From Neocallimastix lanati (nom. inval.) (lineage: Eukaryota > Neocallimastigomycota > Neocallimastigomycetes > Neocallimastigales > Neocallimastigaceae), in NCBI GenBank assembly GCA_016946835.1, contig JACVTC010000122.1, forward strand, positions 272,501-336,500: a DNA stretch of 64,000 bases, read 5' to 3'. The stretch's first letter is position 1. Every line of letters begins with the position of its first letter. This document shows positions 45,620-58,347 of the stretch, piece by piece. The notes beneath the pieces are model-generated. The model searched no databases, was not told the origin of the DNA, and saw only the letters and a program-made list of their open reading frames with translations. A program made the position numbers and the translations under genes.

Positions 45620-46147
45620 TTTTACATAATATATATTAATAAATTAATATTATACAACTTTATATTTTGATTTTTTTTTTTTTATAAATTATATTATCAT
45701 TATTTTTATTTTTTAAAAAAAATAAATAAAAATTAATTTCAACTTTTGTAATTTTTTTTTTAAACTTCTTTTTAAAAGGAATAAAATCTTTAGTTATATA
45801 TATATATATATATTTTTTATATTTTGTAATTTTTTTTTTAAACTTCTTTTTAAAAGGAATAAAATCTTTAGTTATATATATATATATATATATATTTTTT
45901 TGAATATAATATTAAGTATTTTATTTATTACTCTTTTTTTTTTTTTTTTTTTTTTTATCATTATTTTTTAATTTTAATTTTATTTTTTTTTTTTCTAAAA
46001 AAAAATTTCATAAATATTAAGATTAATATTTAAACAAATATTAATTTGTATTATAGTAACAAATTAACAAATGTAGAGTTTATACCATAAGAAAAATAAC
46101 AGAAAGTAAGTAAAAAAAAAAAATAATAAAAAATAAAAAGTATATAT
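45620..46147. other. AT-rich DNA with a 79-base tandem duplication
   Basis: 5' flank of the Bsd2-like gene, with T runs. A tandem duplication (45744-45822 and 45823-45899), whose copies contain AAACTTCTTTTTAAAAGGAA and a (TA)n end, differs only in (TA)n length. No gene seen. Confidence 0.65.
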
Positions 46148-46309
46148 TATGAATGTGGTTCATTTCGCCAATTTTTAAAATACAAATTTTCAATACGCCA
46201 TTTATTTTTAATGGCTTGTAAAATTTTTTGTTAACGCCATAAAAAATTATAATACAATTAATTTTAAAATAAATAAATGTATAAATTAATAAATAAATAG
46301 ATAAATAAA

Positions 46310-48850
46310 TAAAGAATATAATAATAAAAATATATAAAATAAAATAAAATAAAATAAATAGTAGAATATTAAATATAAAGTACAGATTGAATAAAATAAA
46401 ATAAAATAAATAAAATAAAATAAAATAAAATAAAATAAAATTAAATAAAATAAAATAAATAGTGAAGTAATATAAAAGAATAAAGTATTAATAAAAATAA
46501 AATAAAATAAAATAAAATAAAATAAAATAAATAGTAGAATATTAAATATAAAGTACAGATTGAATAAAATAAAATAAAATAAATAGTAGAATATGAATAT
46601 AAAGTACGTATTTAATAAAATAAAATAAAATAAATAGTAGAATGTGAATATAAATTACAGATTGAATAAAATAAAATAAAATAAAATAAAATAAATTAAA
46701 ATAAAATAAATTAAAATAAAATAAATAGTAGAATGTGAATATAAATTACAGATTGAATAAAATAAAATAAAATAAATTAAAATAAAATAAAATAAAATAA
46801 AATAAATAGTAGAATGTGAATATAAATTACAGATTGAATAAAATAAAATAAAATAAAATAAAATAAAATAAAATAAAATAAATTAAAATAAAATAAATTA
46901 AAATAAAATAAATAGTAGAATGTGAATATAAATTACAGATTGAATAAAATAAAATAAAATAAAATAAAATAAAATAAAATAAAATAAAATAAAATAAAAT
47001 AAAATAAAATAAAATAAAATAAAATAAAATAAAATAAAATAAAATAAAATAAAATAAAATAAATAAAATAAAATAAAATAAAATAAAATAAAATAAAATA
47101 AAATAAAATAAAATAAAATAAAATAAAATAAAATAAAATAAATAAATAAAATAAATAAATAAAATAAAATAAAATAAAATAAATAAATAAATAAAATAAA
47201 TAGTAGAATGTGAATATAAATTACAGATTGAATAAAATAAAATAAAATAAAATAAAATAAAATAAAATAAAATAAAATAAAATAAAATAAAATAAAATAA
47301 AATAAAATAAAATAAAATAAAATAAAATAAAATAAAATAAAATAAAATAAAATAAAATAAAATAAAATAAAATAAAATAAAATAAAATAAAATAAAATAA
47401 AATAAAATAAAATAAAATAAAATAAAATAAAATAAAATAAAATAAAATAAAATAAAATAAAATAAAATAAAATAAATAGTAGAATGTGAATATAAATTAC
47501 AGATTGAATAAAATAAAATAAAATAAAATAAAATAAAATAAATAGTAGAATGTGAATATAAATTACAGATTGAATAAAATAAAATAAAATAAAATAAAAT
47601 AAAATAAATAGTAGAATGTGAATATAAATTACAGATTGAATAAAATAAAATAAAATAAAATAAAATAAAATAAATAGTAGAATGTGAATATAAATTACAG
47701 ATTGAATAAAATAAAATAAAATAAAATAAATAGTAGAATGTGAATATAAATTACAGATTGAATAAAATAAAATAAAATAAAATAAATAGTAGAATGTGAA
47801 TATAAATTACAGATTGAATAAAATAAAATAAAATAAAATAAAATAAAATAAAATAAAATAAAATAAAATAAAATAAAATAAAATAAAATAAAATAAAATA
47901 AAATAAAATAAAATAAAATAAAATAAAATAAAATAAAATAAAATAAAATAAAATAAAATAAAATAAAATAAAATAAAATAAAATAAAATAAAATAAAATA
48001 AAATAAAATAAAATAAAATAAAATAAAATAAAATAAAATAAAATAAAATAAAATAAAATAAAATAAAATAAAATAAAATAAAATAAAATAAAATAAATAA
48101 AATAAAATAAAATAAAATAAAATAAAATAAAATAAAATAGAATGAATATAAATTACAGATTGAATAAAATAAAATAAAATAAAATAAAATAAAATAAAAT
48201 AAAATAAAATAAAATAAAATAAAATAAAATAAAATAAAATAAAATAAAATAAAATAAAATAAAATAAAATAAAATAAAATAAAATAAAATAAAATAAAAT
48301 AAAATAAAATAAAATAAAATAAAATAAAATAAAATAAAATAAAATAAAATGAAATAAAATAAAATAAAATAAAATAAAATAAATAAATAAAATAAAATAA
48401 AATAAAATAAAATAAAATAAAATAAAATAAAATAAAATAAAATAAAATAAAATAAAATAAAATAAAATAAAATAAAATAAAATAAAATAAAATAAAATAA
48501 AATAAAATAAAATAAAATAAAATAAAATAAAATAAAATAAAATAAAATAAAATAAAATAAAATAAAATAAAATAAAATAAAATAAAATAAAATAAAATAA
48601 AATAAAATAAAATAAAATAATAGTAGAATGTGAATATAAATTACAGATTGAATAAAATAAAATAAAATAAAATAAAATAAAATAAAATAAAATAAAATAA
48701 AATAAAATAAATAATGAAGTAATATAAAAGAATAAAGTATTAATAAAAATAAAATAAAATAAAATAAAATAAAATAAATAGTAGAATATTAAAAATAAAG
48801 TACAGATTGAATAAAATAAAATAAGTATCTAATATAAAATAAAATAAAAT
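46310..48850. repeat. AAAAT satellite with about 17 punctuating units
   Basis: Head-to-tail (AAAAT)n, interrupted about 17 times by a conserved spacer that reads TAGTAGAATGTGAATATAAA followed by TTACAGATTG. A variant spacer (TAGTAGAATATTAAATATAA with GTACAGATTG) occurs mainly at the two ends, near 46362, 46532 and 48779. A second variant (GAAGTAATATAAAAGAATAA) occurs once near each end, at 46462 and 48715. The (AAAAT) stretches between spacers range from about 20 to over 450 bases. This is a two-level repeat, not a CRISPR array and not coding. Confidence 0.95.
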
Positions 48851-49302
48851 AAATATCTATTATTAATTTTTATTAAAGAATATTAAAGATCAATGTTTTC
48901 GAAATGAAAATTTTTTACATTTTTATTATATTCAATTAATGATGTTTAATATTATTGGTAGTTAATAATCTCATTAAATATAAATGATTTTTTGCTTTCT
49001 AACATATATAATTAAATAAAACATTTTATTTTTAAAAATAAATTGTCTTTAATATTCTTTAATAAAAAAAAATAATAAATATTTATTTTATTATATATAC
49101 TTGTACTTTTATAATATTACATTTAATATTTATTTTATTTTATATACTTGTACTTATATTATTACATTCTTTATTTATTTATTTATTTATTTTACAAATA
49201 ATTGAAAAACTAATTTTTCAAAATTAATATTACGAATAATATTGGATAATTAATATAATAATTATAATTATATAATTAAAAAATATTTATAAAAATATAG
49301 AA

Positions 49303-50692
49303 ATGGAAGAAAATTTAATTATTGATATAAGTGAATCCAACAAAGGAAAAGAACAAATTATTATTAATAAAAAATATAAATTTAATTTTTCATATAAAAG
49401 AAAAGATAATTCCAAAGTGTATAAATATACAGAATATAAAAAAATAAATAAATGTAAATCTTTTATTATTTTAAATGATAAGAAAGAAATTTTAAAGTAT
49501 AATAGTTCACATAATCATCCTGAAAATGAATACGATGTATCCCTATCTATAATGAAACATAAAATTAAAGATGGAATTGAAAAAAGTTCAATTCCTTTTG
49601 GTATAAAAATAAAACCCCTATATAATAAAATTTCTAAAGAAATGGGACTTATATGTCCAGAATATAATTCAATTAAATCCCAAATATCAAGAAATTTAAA
49701 TAAAAAACTACCATCCAATGTAACAACATTTGCTGAAATTCCAAGTGAATCTGAATATTATAAAACAAAGCGAGGTGAAAATTTTATGATATTCAAAAAT
49801 TCTAATTTAATAATTTTTCAATCCCCTTTTCAAGCAAAATTATTTAAGGAATATAATGATGATATATTTGTTGATGGTACATTTTTTATTGCCCCTAAAT
49901 TTAGTTATCAAGTATTTATTACAAGAACTTATGCTAAAGAATTAGATAGTTTTTACACTACTTCTTTTGCAATATTAAAAAATAAAGAACAAGAAACATA
50001 TAAAATGTTATTTGAAAAATTGAAAAAAAAATGCTAATACATGTAACAATAATATTAGAATTGAACCAAAAAATTTGCATTGTGATTTTGAAAGGGTCAT
50101 ATCTAAAGCAGCAAAAACAATATTTCCTAATACAAATATTAAATATTGCATTTGGCATTATAAAAAATCACTAGAAATTAAAAAAAATAAATTATGCTAT
50201 AATGAAGTAAAAAATAATAATAATATATTTATTTATTATAAAGCTATTTCAAATTTACCATTTATAAATCCTGAATATATATTTGATATTTATGTTATAA
50301 TTAAAATTAAATCCATTAAAAATAATTATTGTCAATTTTTAAAATTTTTAGAATATTTTTATAAAACATATTTAATTGATTATGATATGAAATTTTGGAA
50401 TTATTATAATAATATAGAACATATAACAAACAATGCCTCAGAATCACTCAATAATTATTTAAATAATTTATTTCCAACAAAACCATCTTTTTATGAATTA
50501 ATAGATAAATTAAATGAACTTGAACATTTATTATATTATGATTATCAAAGAAAAATAAGAGGAATTTGGAAAATAAAAAAAAGAGCAATAAATAAAGCTA
50601 ATGAAATCAGTGTCTTAATTGAACGCTTCAAAAGTATTGAAGCCAAGTTAATTGATGCTAAATGTGATAGAAATAAAATTATTAATTTGTAG
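49303..50692 (+). pseudogene. MULE transposase, split by one frame change
   Basis: The first part (49303-50037, 244 codons) opens with a FLYWCH-like zinc-binding region (YKFNFSYKRKDNSKVYKY, then KCKSFIILND, then SSHNHPEN) that keeps one Cys and the HxH but not the first Cys. It continues into the transposase core with the first catalytic Asp in DIFVDGTFFIAPKFSYQVF. The frame stops just after a run of nine A (50023-50031). In the neighbouring frame the protein continues directly (RIEPKNLHCDFERVISKA) with the second catalytic Asp and CIWHYKKSL, then the catalytic Glu in NNASESLNNY, ending at 50692. Together this would be about 460 residues, normal for MULEs. One A more or less in the A run accounts for the break: mutation, polymerase slippage or sequencing error are all possible. 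Codon use is A/T-rich like the genome. Confidence 0.85.
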
Positions 50693-51351
50693 TTTGATTG
50701 TTTAACTAATTTAAATAATATAATATAAATATTACTTTATAATAAATAATTAAGAAATGAGGAATGACCAAATGAAATAATCAGAATTCTGTCATTCAAT
50801 AATTTAATTTATAAAGCATATTAAATTTATACAGTTTTAATAAATATTCAAATACAATGTATAATTTATAGTTTTATCATTATAATTATTATTTCGCTTA
50901 ATAATTTTTAAAAGAAAAGAATTATTATTAATAAAATATTTTTAATAACATTTGTAATTTTATATAATTTTTTATTAATAAAATTTAAATAAAAAAATTA
51001 TTATTATTAGTTTTATATTTTTAATAACATTTAAGTAAAAGAATTATTATTAATAACATTTATATTTTTATGTTTTTTTTTTTATTAATAACATTATAAC
51101 ATTTAAGTAAAATAATTAATAATATTTATATTTTTAATAACATTTAAATAAAAGAATTATTATTAAAAAAAAGAATTAAAATCAAAAAATCTAACCATTA
51201 TATGATTTATTTAATTATTCACTTAATAATTAATTTAAAAATTGAAATAACAAAATAATACAATAAAATAATATTATGTAGTATAATATAGCCATAGCCA
51301 CAAATTTATATATATCACGTGAAAAAATTGGCGTAATGCAGCTTCCCCATA

Positions 51352-52610
51352 TTATTAATTTAATTAATCAATAAATCATCCAATGAATAGATTCTTATTA
51401 TTTTTAAAAGTTTAATTATAATAAAAATGATAAAAAAGTTTTTAACAAGAGAAAAAAAAATAATTATACACTTAATAAACTTTCTTTTGTATCCTAAGGG
51501 CGAATATCCAAAAAAAATAAAAAAAAAAAAAAAAAAAGTTAATTATAAAATTCATTCTACAATATATATTTTATTATTTTTTAAAATTTATAAAATAATT
51601 AAAATAATAAATTTTTAAAAACAAAGTATCATATGATATAATTGTAATCTATTACTTTTTATCATATATTTATAAAATATTAACATTAAAATTAGATTAT
51701 TTAGCCAAAAAAAAAAAAAAAAAAAATTTAAACTTTATTAATATTTGATGGATTGTATGGATGATCCATAGCATCATAAATTCATATAATTTAAAAAAAA
51801 AAAAAAAAAAAAAAATGAATGGAAAAAATTTTTATTTTTTATTTTTTATTTTTTAATTTTTTAATTTGATTTCATTTTATATTATCTGTAAACAAAATTT
51901 AATATTCGATTGAATATTTAAAAATATTTTTATTTTTATTAATATTTTTTTCCTTTTTTTTTTGTTTTTTTTTGGTTTTGTTTTTGTCACGTCACAATTA
52001 TTATTAAGAAAATATTTATTATTTATTTTATATTATATATTAATTTTTTTTTATATTTTAATTTTGTACACTTATAATATATATAAAATATATAACTTAA
52101 AATAGGGGGAATTAAAAGCAACACAACAAAAAATAATTAAAATTCAAAGAAATACAAGGATATATATATATACATTTATATGTATATATAAAATATATTA
52201 TTTAAAAATCATAATTAATTTTTAAAAAATCAACAATAATCATATTTAATATTTTTTTTTTTTTTTTAATTTTTATTTTTTAAGATTTATTAACAAATTA
52301 TTAATATTTATGTCAATTTTAAAGAATATTAAATGTATATATATATATATAATTATTAAAAAAATTGCAATTGAAAGTAATACTTTCCCAATACAACAAC
52401 AAAAACCAAAAAAAAAAAGTAAATACATTCAATTTTGCTATTGTTATTATTTCAAATAATAGTAATAATAGTAACGATAAATTATATCATTAAAATAATT
52501 TAATTTTATTTATTTAATTTTTAATTTTTATTTTTTTTTTTCTTTTAATAAAAAGAAAGAAATGAAACACAGTTATTAGTAATGTAAAAATATGCTGAAG
52601 TATTAATAAA
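51352..52610. other. AT-rich intergenic DNA
   Basis: No gene seen. Contains A runs at 51511-51537, 51706-51726 and 51793-51816 and T-rich tracts. CACGTGA at 51316 is just inside the MULE end. A 63-codon open frame at 51427-51618 is Lys/Ile-rich by composition and was not called. Confidence 0.6.
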
Positions 52611-52618
52611 TTTATAGT

Positions 52619-53130
52619 ATGATTTATAAGGATTTAAGAAGAATTGATACTGTTTCTGTGAGATATTATTATGGTGGTTTTTATCCTTTTTTATTAAATA
52701 ATAATGGTGAACAATATTCAGAAGGCATTTATATATATTTCAATTACTAATTGTGATCAAAGTATTTAAATCTTTTTTAATCATGTTTATTTATATAAAT
52801 AGATAAATATCAGCTTTTGTGTGATAATGTTGAATGTACTGTACTCTGGGGTAGATAATTAGAAGATCATATTTTTTTTTATTCTTTAATTAAATTTATA
52901 TGATTATATAATAATAGAAAAAATTTTATGTGAAGATATGTATTATTATTTCTTTCTCCTATTATTATTATTATTTAATAAAAAAAAAAAAATTAAATAT
53001 AAATTATTATTTTATTAATAACGTCATAGACTCAAGCTATTATCATGACTTTAGAATACCCTATTACTATTATTCAAGCTGACTCTACACCAATTATAAT
53101 TGAAAAAGGATTTCCCATATATATCATATA
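52619..53130 (+). pseudogene. Possible exons of an unrecognised plus-strand gene, apparently decayed
   Basis: Three plus-strand stretches read like protein. 52619-52750 gives MIYKDLRRIDTVSVRYYYGG, then FYPFLLNNNGEQYSEG. 52801-52855 follows an ATAG acceptor and reads DKYQLLCDNVECTVLWG. 53034-53120 follows a CATAG acceptor and reads TQAIIMTLEYPITIIQAD, then STPIIIEKGFP. They are spaced like exons, but no good donor follows the first and the phases of the second and third do not agree, so the gene looks broken or the model is incomplete. No family is recognised. Confidence 0.3.
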
Positions 53131-53434
53131 TTTAATTACTCTTATATTTATTGTACATTAACACATTTCATTTCATTTGAAAATTTATTAAATACATTTT
53201 TTTTTTATTTTTTCTATTTTTATATCATTTTTTTTTATTTTTATTTTTATTTCATTTTTTTTTTATCGTTATTTTTATTTTTAATATTTCTATTATTATT
53301 ATAAATAATTTAATTGTATATATATCTAAATACTAAATATTTTTCATAATTATTAAATTCACTTTTTTTTTTTTTTTACTATATTTATTTTGATCTGATT
53401 GTATTTTTTATTACTTTAAAAAGGAAATTTATAT
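53131..53434. other. AT-rich spacer
   Basis: T-rich (TTTTTATTTTT) tracts between the doubtful plus-strand exons and the 3' end of the minus-strand ATPase gene. Nothing else seen. Confidence 0.6.
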
Positions 53435-54173
53435 TTAGATAGATGTATTTAAATAATGTACAACATCATCAACATTTTTAAAATCAATGATTTCTTCAGT
53501 ATTATATTCTGATATTGAACTATCAGATATAGCTTTTAGTTTTGTTGTTGTTGTTGTTATTGTTTTCTTTGTTGGTGTAGTCGTAGTCGTAGTCGTAGTA
53601 GGAGTTGTAGGATTATTTTCATTTTGATTAGGATTTAAATTAAATTCGATTTTTTGAGAGGGATGAAATATATTTTTTAAATTACTTTCCATACTAATAA
53701 TAGAATCAAATGAATGTTGATTATACAATATTTTTGATATACTTCTTTTTTCTGAAAGAGTACTAATTCTTCTTCTTCGGTTTATCATTACCATTTTATT
53801 TATTTGATCTTGAAGTTTTAAAAGACTACCGTTTAATGCATTAATTTGATTCCAGGATACTGAACAAATTTTACTTTTAACATTTGGATCTGAATTTATT
53901 ACAGAATTCGTTATATATTCCTTAAATATTAATGCTCCGTCCCCACAAATACAAATTTCTAATTCACTTATAATATAAAATAAAATTTTAAATAAAAATA
54001 AAATAAAAAAATATATATATAATAAATATAAAAATATAATATAATAAAATATAATATAATATATAATAAAATAAAATAATCAATACATTAGTGCATATTT
54101 ATTTATAACGTAAAAAAAAAAAAAAAAAAAAAAAACTATAAAAAATTTTTCTAATGTTATTGGGATTATAAAT

Positions 54174-54215
<42 letters not shown>

Positions 54216-54580
54216 TTTTTTTTGATAAACTTACTTTTGATTTATATTATATTTTGATATTATATTTTTTATTGTATTCATAAGAATTTCACAATATGGA
54301 TGAAGTATAGTATTTATTTCATCTCGACTTATCATACAATCATAGTAATCCCCAGAACTTAATATTTCACATGAAAAATCTTTTACGTTTGAATTCGTAA
54401 AAGCTCTTTTAATTTCTTGATCCACAGTTCTCCATATCTTATATTTACCTAATGCCTTACTATAGCCTTTTTTAATATCTGGATATTTTTTAAGAAGAAT
54501 TTGAATAATACCTTCATTAACCATTTCTCCTGCTATATTTAATACATCCCATTCTAATATTTCATATGTATCCTCATTAC

Positions 54581-54653
<73 letters not shown>

Positions 54654-55565
54654 TATACTCTCATTACTACTATTAGAAAATATATTTACAAAATAATATT
54701 TAGTATGGTAACATCCAAAATCAATAAATAATACTTTCTTTTGATATTGAGGAATTTGTATTTGACCTTGGATATGATTTGATTTAACTTTTACTGTCTT
54801 CAATAACTGATTTTCATATTTCGTTTTCCAATGATGTATTAAACCTTCTATTTCTGTAATGAACACTACCCCAACCACGTCTTCCTTATATTTTGATATA
54901 CCTTTATTTATATTATCAATATATCTCTTTTTACTTAAATTATTACTATATTTAAAGGATTGATTGGATGTAACCTTTTTAGGATCATCGTCAAATAAAG
55001 GTAGCGTAAAAACAAGAATTAATCTTTTATTTTGACCCCGTGGATTCATTTTTTCTAATAATTCATTGATATAAAGGTCAACATATCGTTGTAAGAGATA
55101 ATTATAAGAAATAAAATAGGTATTTTTTTGATTTGAGGGCTTCATTTTATAACCTAAAAATCCAGTGGTATTATCAATACATACTCCACTGGTGCAACTT
55201 TCATCATCTTTTATATCATCATAATAGATTGAAGAATTGTTATAGTTTACATTATATAATTTTATTTTATCCATTAAACATTTTGGACGTATATTCAAAT
55301 AATCATATTTTATAATTTCATCACGTTTATTTAATGTGGAATTACTAGAGGTTTCATTCTCCTGACTACAGTCCTTATTATAATTCTTGATGTAAATATT
55401 ATTCACAGGAATATCATAGAGTTGAAACCTTGTAGCAGAATCTATTTGGTTTTCAAAAGTTTTATTCAATATATAGTTACTAGATATTGATTTTGTTGAA
55501 TAGGATCCAATATCAATGGATACAAAAGAAAATTTCTTTTTAATTTTATCAGATAAAGGATCCAT
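53435..55565 (-). CDS. Hsp70/actin-fold ATPase-like protein (HSPA12-like), 620 aa
   Basis: Two exons, 55565-54235 and 53966-53435, with a 268-base intron (GTAAGT ... TATAAG). The join AA|T keeps the frame. The nucleotide-binding signature of the Hsp70/actin superfamily is visible three times: phosphate 1 near residues 14-25 (FVSIDIGSYSTK), phosphate 2 near 278-292 (VLFIDFGCYHTKYYF), and the adenosine-binding motif at the start of exon 2 (EICICGDGALIFKEY, about 447-461). GLIHHWKTKYENQ and the connecting helices resemble the HSPA12 type rather than canonical Hsp70. There is no substrate-binding domain. Instead the C-terminus is a Thr-rich, low-complexity tail. A poly-Asn run interrupts the middle (54585-54655). 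It is a presumably cytosolic ATPase with unknown client. The motifs are degenerate (Cys and Tyr in place of Gly), so activity is uncertain. Confidence 0.75.
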
Positions 55566-55794
55566 TAAAAAAAATAATAATATTATATATATATATATAA
55601 TAAAATGTGTTTTCTTGAGTATATGCCTATTTCTTTCTATTAAATATAAAAATTAACTTTATGTAAAATATATATATATTTATTTATTATATTATATTAT
55701 ATTATATTATATTATACTATATTATTAAAAATATGATATATATATTAATTCTTAAATAGAAAATAATAAAATTGAAGTTTTCTTATAATTTAAT

Positions 55795-55835
<41 letters not shown>

Positions 55836-58262
55836 TAAACAAAAAAAAAAAAAATAAAAAATAAAAAATAAAAAAAATGATTAATTATAATAATTGAATA
55901 TATAATTAATGATTGATTATATTGGAATAATTATTATTATTAATTTATAAATTAAATATTTAATTATAACTTTAAATTTTATAAAATTTTAATATAAAGT
56001 TTTTAATTAATATCACAAAAATAAATTTAATTTAATGCGAAATAATATTAAATAAAATTATTTTATTAAAAAATATATATCTATCTATCTATATAATAAA
56101 ATAAAATAAAAAATAAAAAAAAAAAAAAAAAAAAAAGAGGTTAAACAATCCTATTAGTATATATAATATTATATAATATTAGTATTATATTAGTATATAA
56201 AACATTTTATACCAATATATATGTTTATTCTGTTTAAAGAAATAATTATGATTAAATATTTTGATCCATTATATGATAATATAGTATTTCATCGAACTAA
56301 TTTAATTTTATTTAATTATCACTATATATAATTATAAAAACTAATTATTAACAATTAATTTTAAAATTCTTTTCATCCATGCCGAAAATTATATATACAA
56401 ATATAAATAAATTTTTTAAACTACATTTTAATTAAATTATTTTTAATGAATCATTCATAAAAAATAACTTAAATATTTTATGCAAATAATTATTGATAAG
56501 TCATTTCTTTTATTTTAAAGTTTGGAAAAGGAAAAGGTTTTGTAAAGTATGATTTAACTTTTATTTACATTTTTTTTTTTTTATTATTGATTATGACTAT
56601 TTAAGAAAATAAAATAGATTATGCATGTAAAAATTGAATAAATTTTAATATATACATATAAATATATATTAGATATATTATAATAAATAATATATATATA
56701 ATATCATATAAGAAAAAAAATATGCTATTCTAAAAAAAAATATATATATATATATATAAAGCTTTCTTTTTCAAAAAAGGCTTTAAATTATGATCAATAT
56801 AATTTAAATTATTAATTAAAATAATAAAAGATATAATAAATAAATAAATATTATAATAGAATTAAATGATAATAATTTTTTTTAAAGGTAAACTAAATAA
56901 TTAGTATATACTTTGAAGTACTTTAAAAATTATAAATTCAACTTTTAAGTATTTTCATACTTGTATAGTTTTTTATTATTTTTTTTTTCTATTGACAATT
57001 AAATACTTTATTTTATTATATTTTTTTTTTTTTATTTTTTTCAATCTGTACTTCATTTTAATATTTCTACTATTTATTTTATTTTATATTTATTTTATTT
57101 TTTTTTTTTTGTTTATCTTTTTTTTTTTTTTTTTTGATCAATTAAATTTTTGTATTTCTTTTAAACATGTATTATGTCAATTATTTTATATATATACTAT
57201 AATTTATAAATAGAAAAAGATTAAATAGTACTTTTTTTTTTTTTTAAAGATATGTAAATAAATGTTAATAAATTAATGTACCACAGTAAAAAAAAGAAAA
57301 ATATTATTATCTAATTAATAATAATTTAATGTATATTTATATACATTTATTACAGTTGTATTATGTTAATTATTATATATTAAACTTGAATTTATTATTT
57401 ATTATTTATTATTTATTATTATTTATTATTTATTATTTATTATTTATTATTTATTATTTATTATTTATTTATTATTTATTTATTATTTATTATTTATTAT
57501 TTATTATCTATTATTCAATTATTTAATTATTCAATTTTGTATTATTTATTATTTATTATTTATTATTTATTATCTATTATTCAATTATTTAATTATTCAA
57601 TTTTGTATTATTTATTATTTATTATTTAATTATTATTTATTTATAAAAATAATGAAAACAATATTAAAAAGCATATTACATAAAAACATTTAAAAAAAAA
57701 ATTATTCTATTTAAATATAGTCATAAAATAGACATAAAATTGAAAAATTGAACGATAGAAAAAAAAAAAGTTCTTGCTTATATATTAAAATCCGTATTTT
57801 TTTTTTTCCTTTAAAAATATAAACTAATTTATATAATATTTAGTTTAAAAAAAGTATTTAAATAATAAAAAAAGTATTTAAATAATAAAAAAAGTATTTA
57901 AATAATTTATATAATATTTTTTTAGATACTTTTTTTTATTTTTTTTTAAAAAAAAAAAAAAAGGATGGATTATTTTTATCTTTAGTCTTCTTATATATAA
58001 TATATATTAATATATTTAAAAAAAAAAATTCTAAGAAAAAAAAATTAAATAATAAAATAAATAAATTTAATAATAGTTTTTCTTTTTTATTATTATTAAA
58101 ATTATACTATTCTAATGTAATATTATATTTTAATTAATTATGATTATTTTTATTATATATATATATCTTTTATTTTATATTATTTTTTATTTTTATTTTT
58201 ATTTTTATTTTTTTCTAACTGATATCATAAATTATAAAAAAAAAAAAAAAATGTCAATTTTA
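55566..58262. other. AT-rich intergenic DNA, no gene seen
   Basis: 5' flank of the ATPase gene, then a desert. Contains (TATAT)n at 55688-55725, an A run at 55800-55832, (TTTATTA)n and (TTTA)n at 57395-57640 with a duplicated block (57500-57540 and 57565-57605), and a triplicated 17-base unit AAAAAGTATTTAAATAA at 57850-57905. No coding signal. Confidence 0.65.
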
Positions 58263-58347
58263 AAAAAAAAAAAGTTTATCTGTATATCTGTATTGTTGGT
58301 AAATTGGGTACCAACAATACAGATATACAGATAAACTTTTTTTTTTT
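58263..58347. other. Perfect long hairpin: two 39-base arms, 7-base loop
   Basis: The arms 58263-58301 and 58309-58347 are exact reverse complements, made of an 11-base A/T outer part and a 28-base mixed-sequence part beginning GTTTATCTGTATATCTG, around the loop AATTGGG. The match extends about five more bases outward with one extra A on the left. It is the only long perfect inverted repeat noticed in the window. It could be a foldback element, a small-RNA precursor or a recent inverted duplication. No promoter was identified. Confidence 0.9.

Larger units (their letters stand above)
46148..51351 (+). mobile_element. Mutator-like (MULE) DNA transposon, about 5.2 kb, with internal satellite
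   Basis: The left end 46148-46176 and the reverse complement of the right end 51351-51323 match at 21 of 29 positions, including CATT.CGCCAATTTTT. Further CGCCA/TGGCG motifs lie just inside the left end (46165-46250). Between the ends lie a 2.5-kb AAAAT satellite and a transposase gene (49303-50692) with a MULE-type DDE core. No target-site duplication is evident and the TIR is modest, so the borders are inferred. The satellite may have expanded after insertion. The element is not functional as it stands unless the frame change in the transposase is bypassed. Confidence 0.55.

Noticed and set aside
46310-48850. Regular spacers between repeats as a CRISPR array
   Set aside because: The spacers are the conserved part and the repeats are (AAAAT)n of variable length, in a eukaryotic genome without cas genes.
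46310-48850. Centromere
   Set aside because: Nothing in the sequence alone distinguishes a centromere from any other satellite, and the array seems to lie within a transposon.
50075-50692. Independent gene starting at the ATG at 50075
   Set aside because: The frame is open further upstream and continues the MULE transposase core, so the ATG is internal.
56992-58334. Plus-strand poly-Phe/Tyr/Ile frames in 57.0-58.3 kb
   Set aside because: They arise from T-rich and TTTA repeat sequence. No splice-linked coding pieces or motifs were found.
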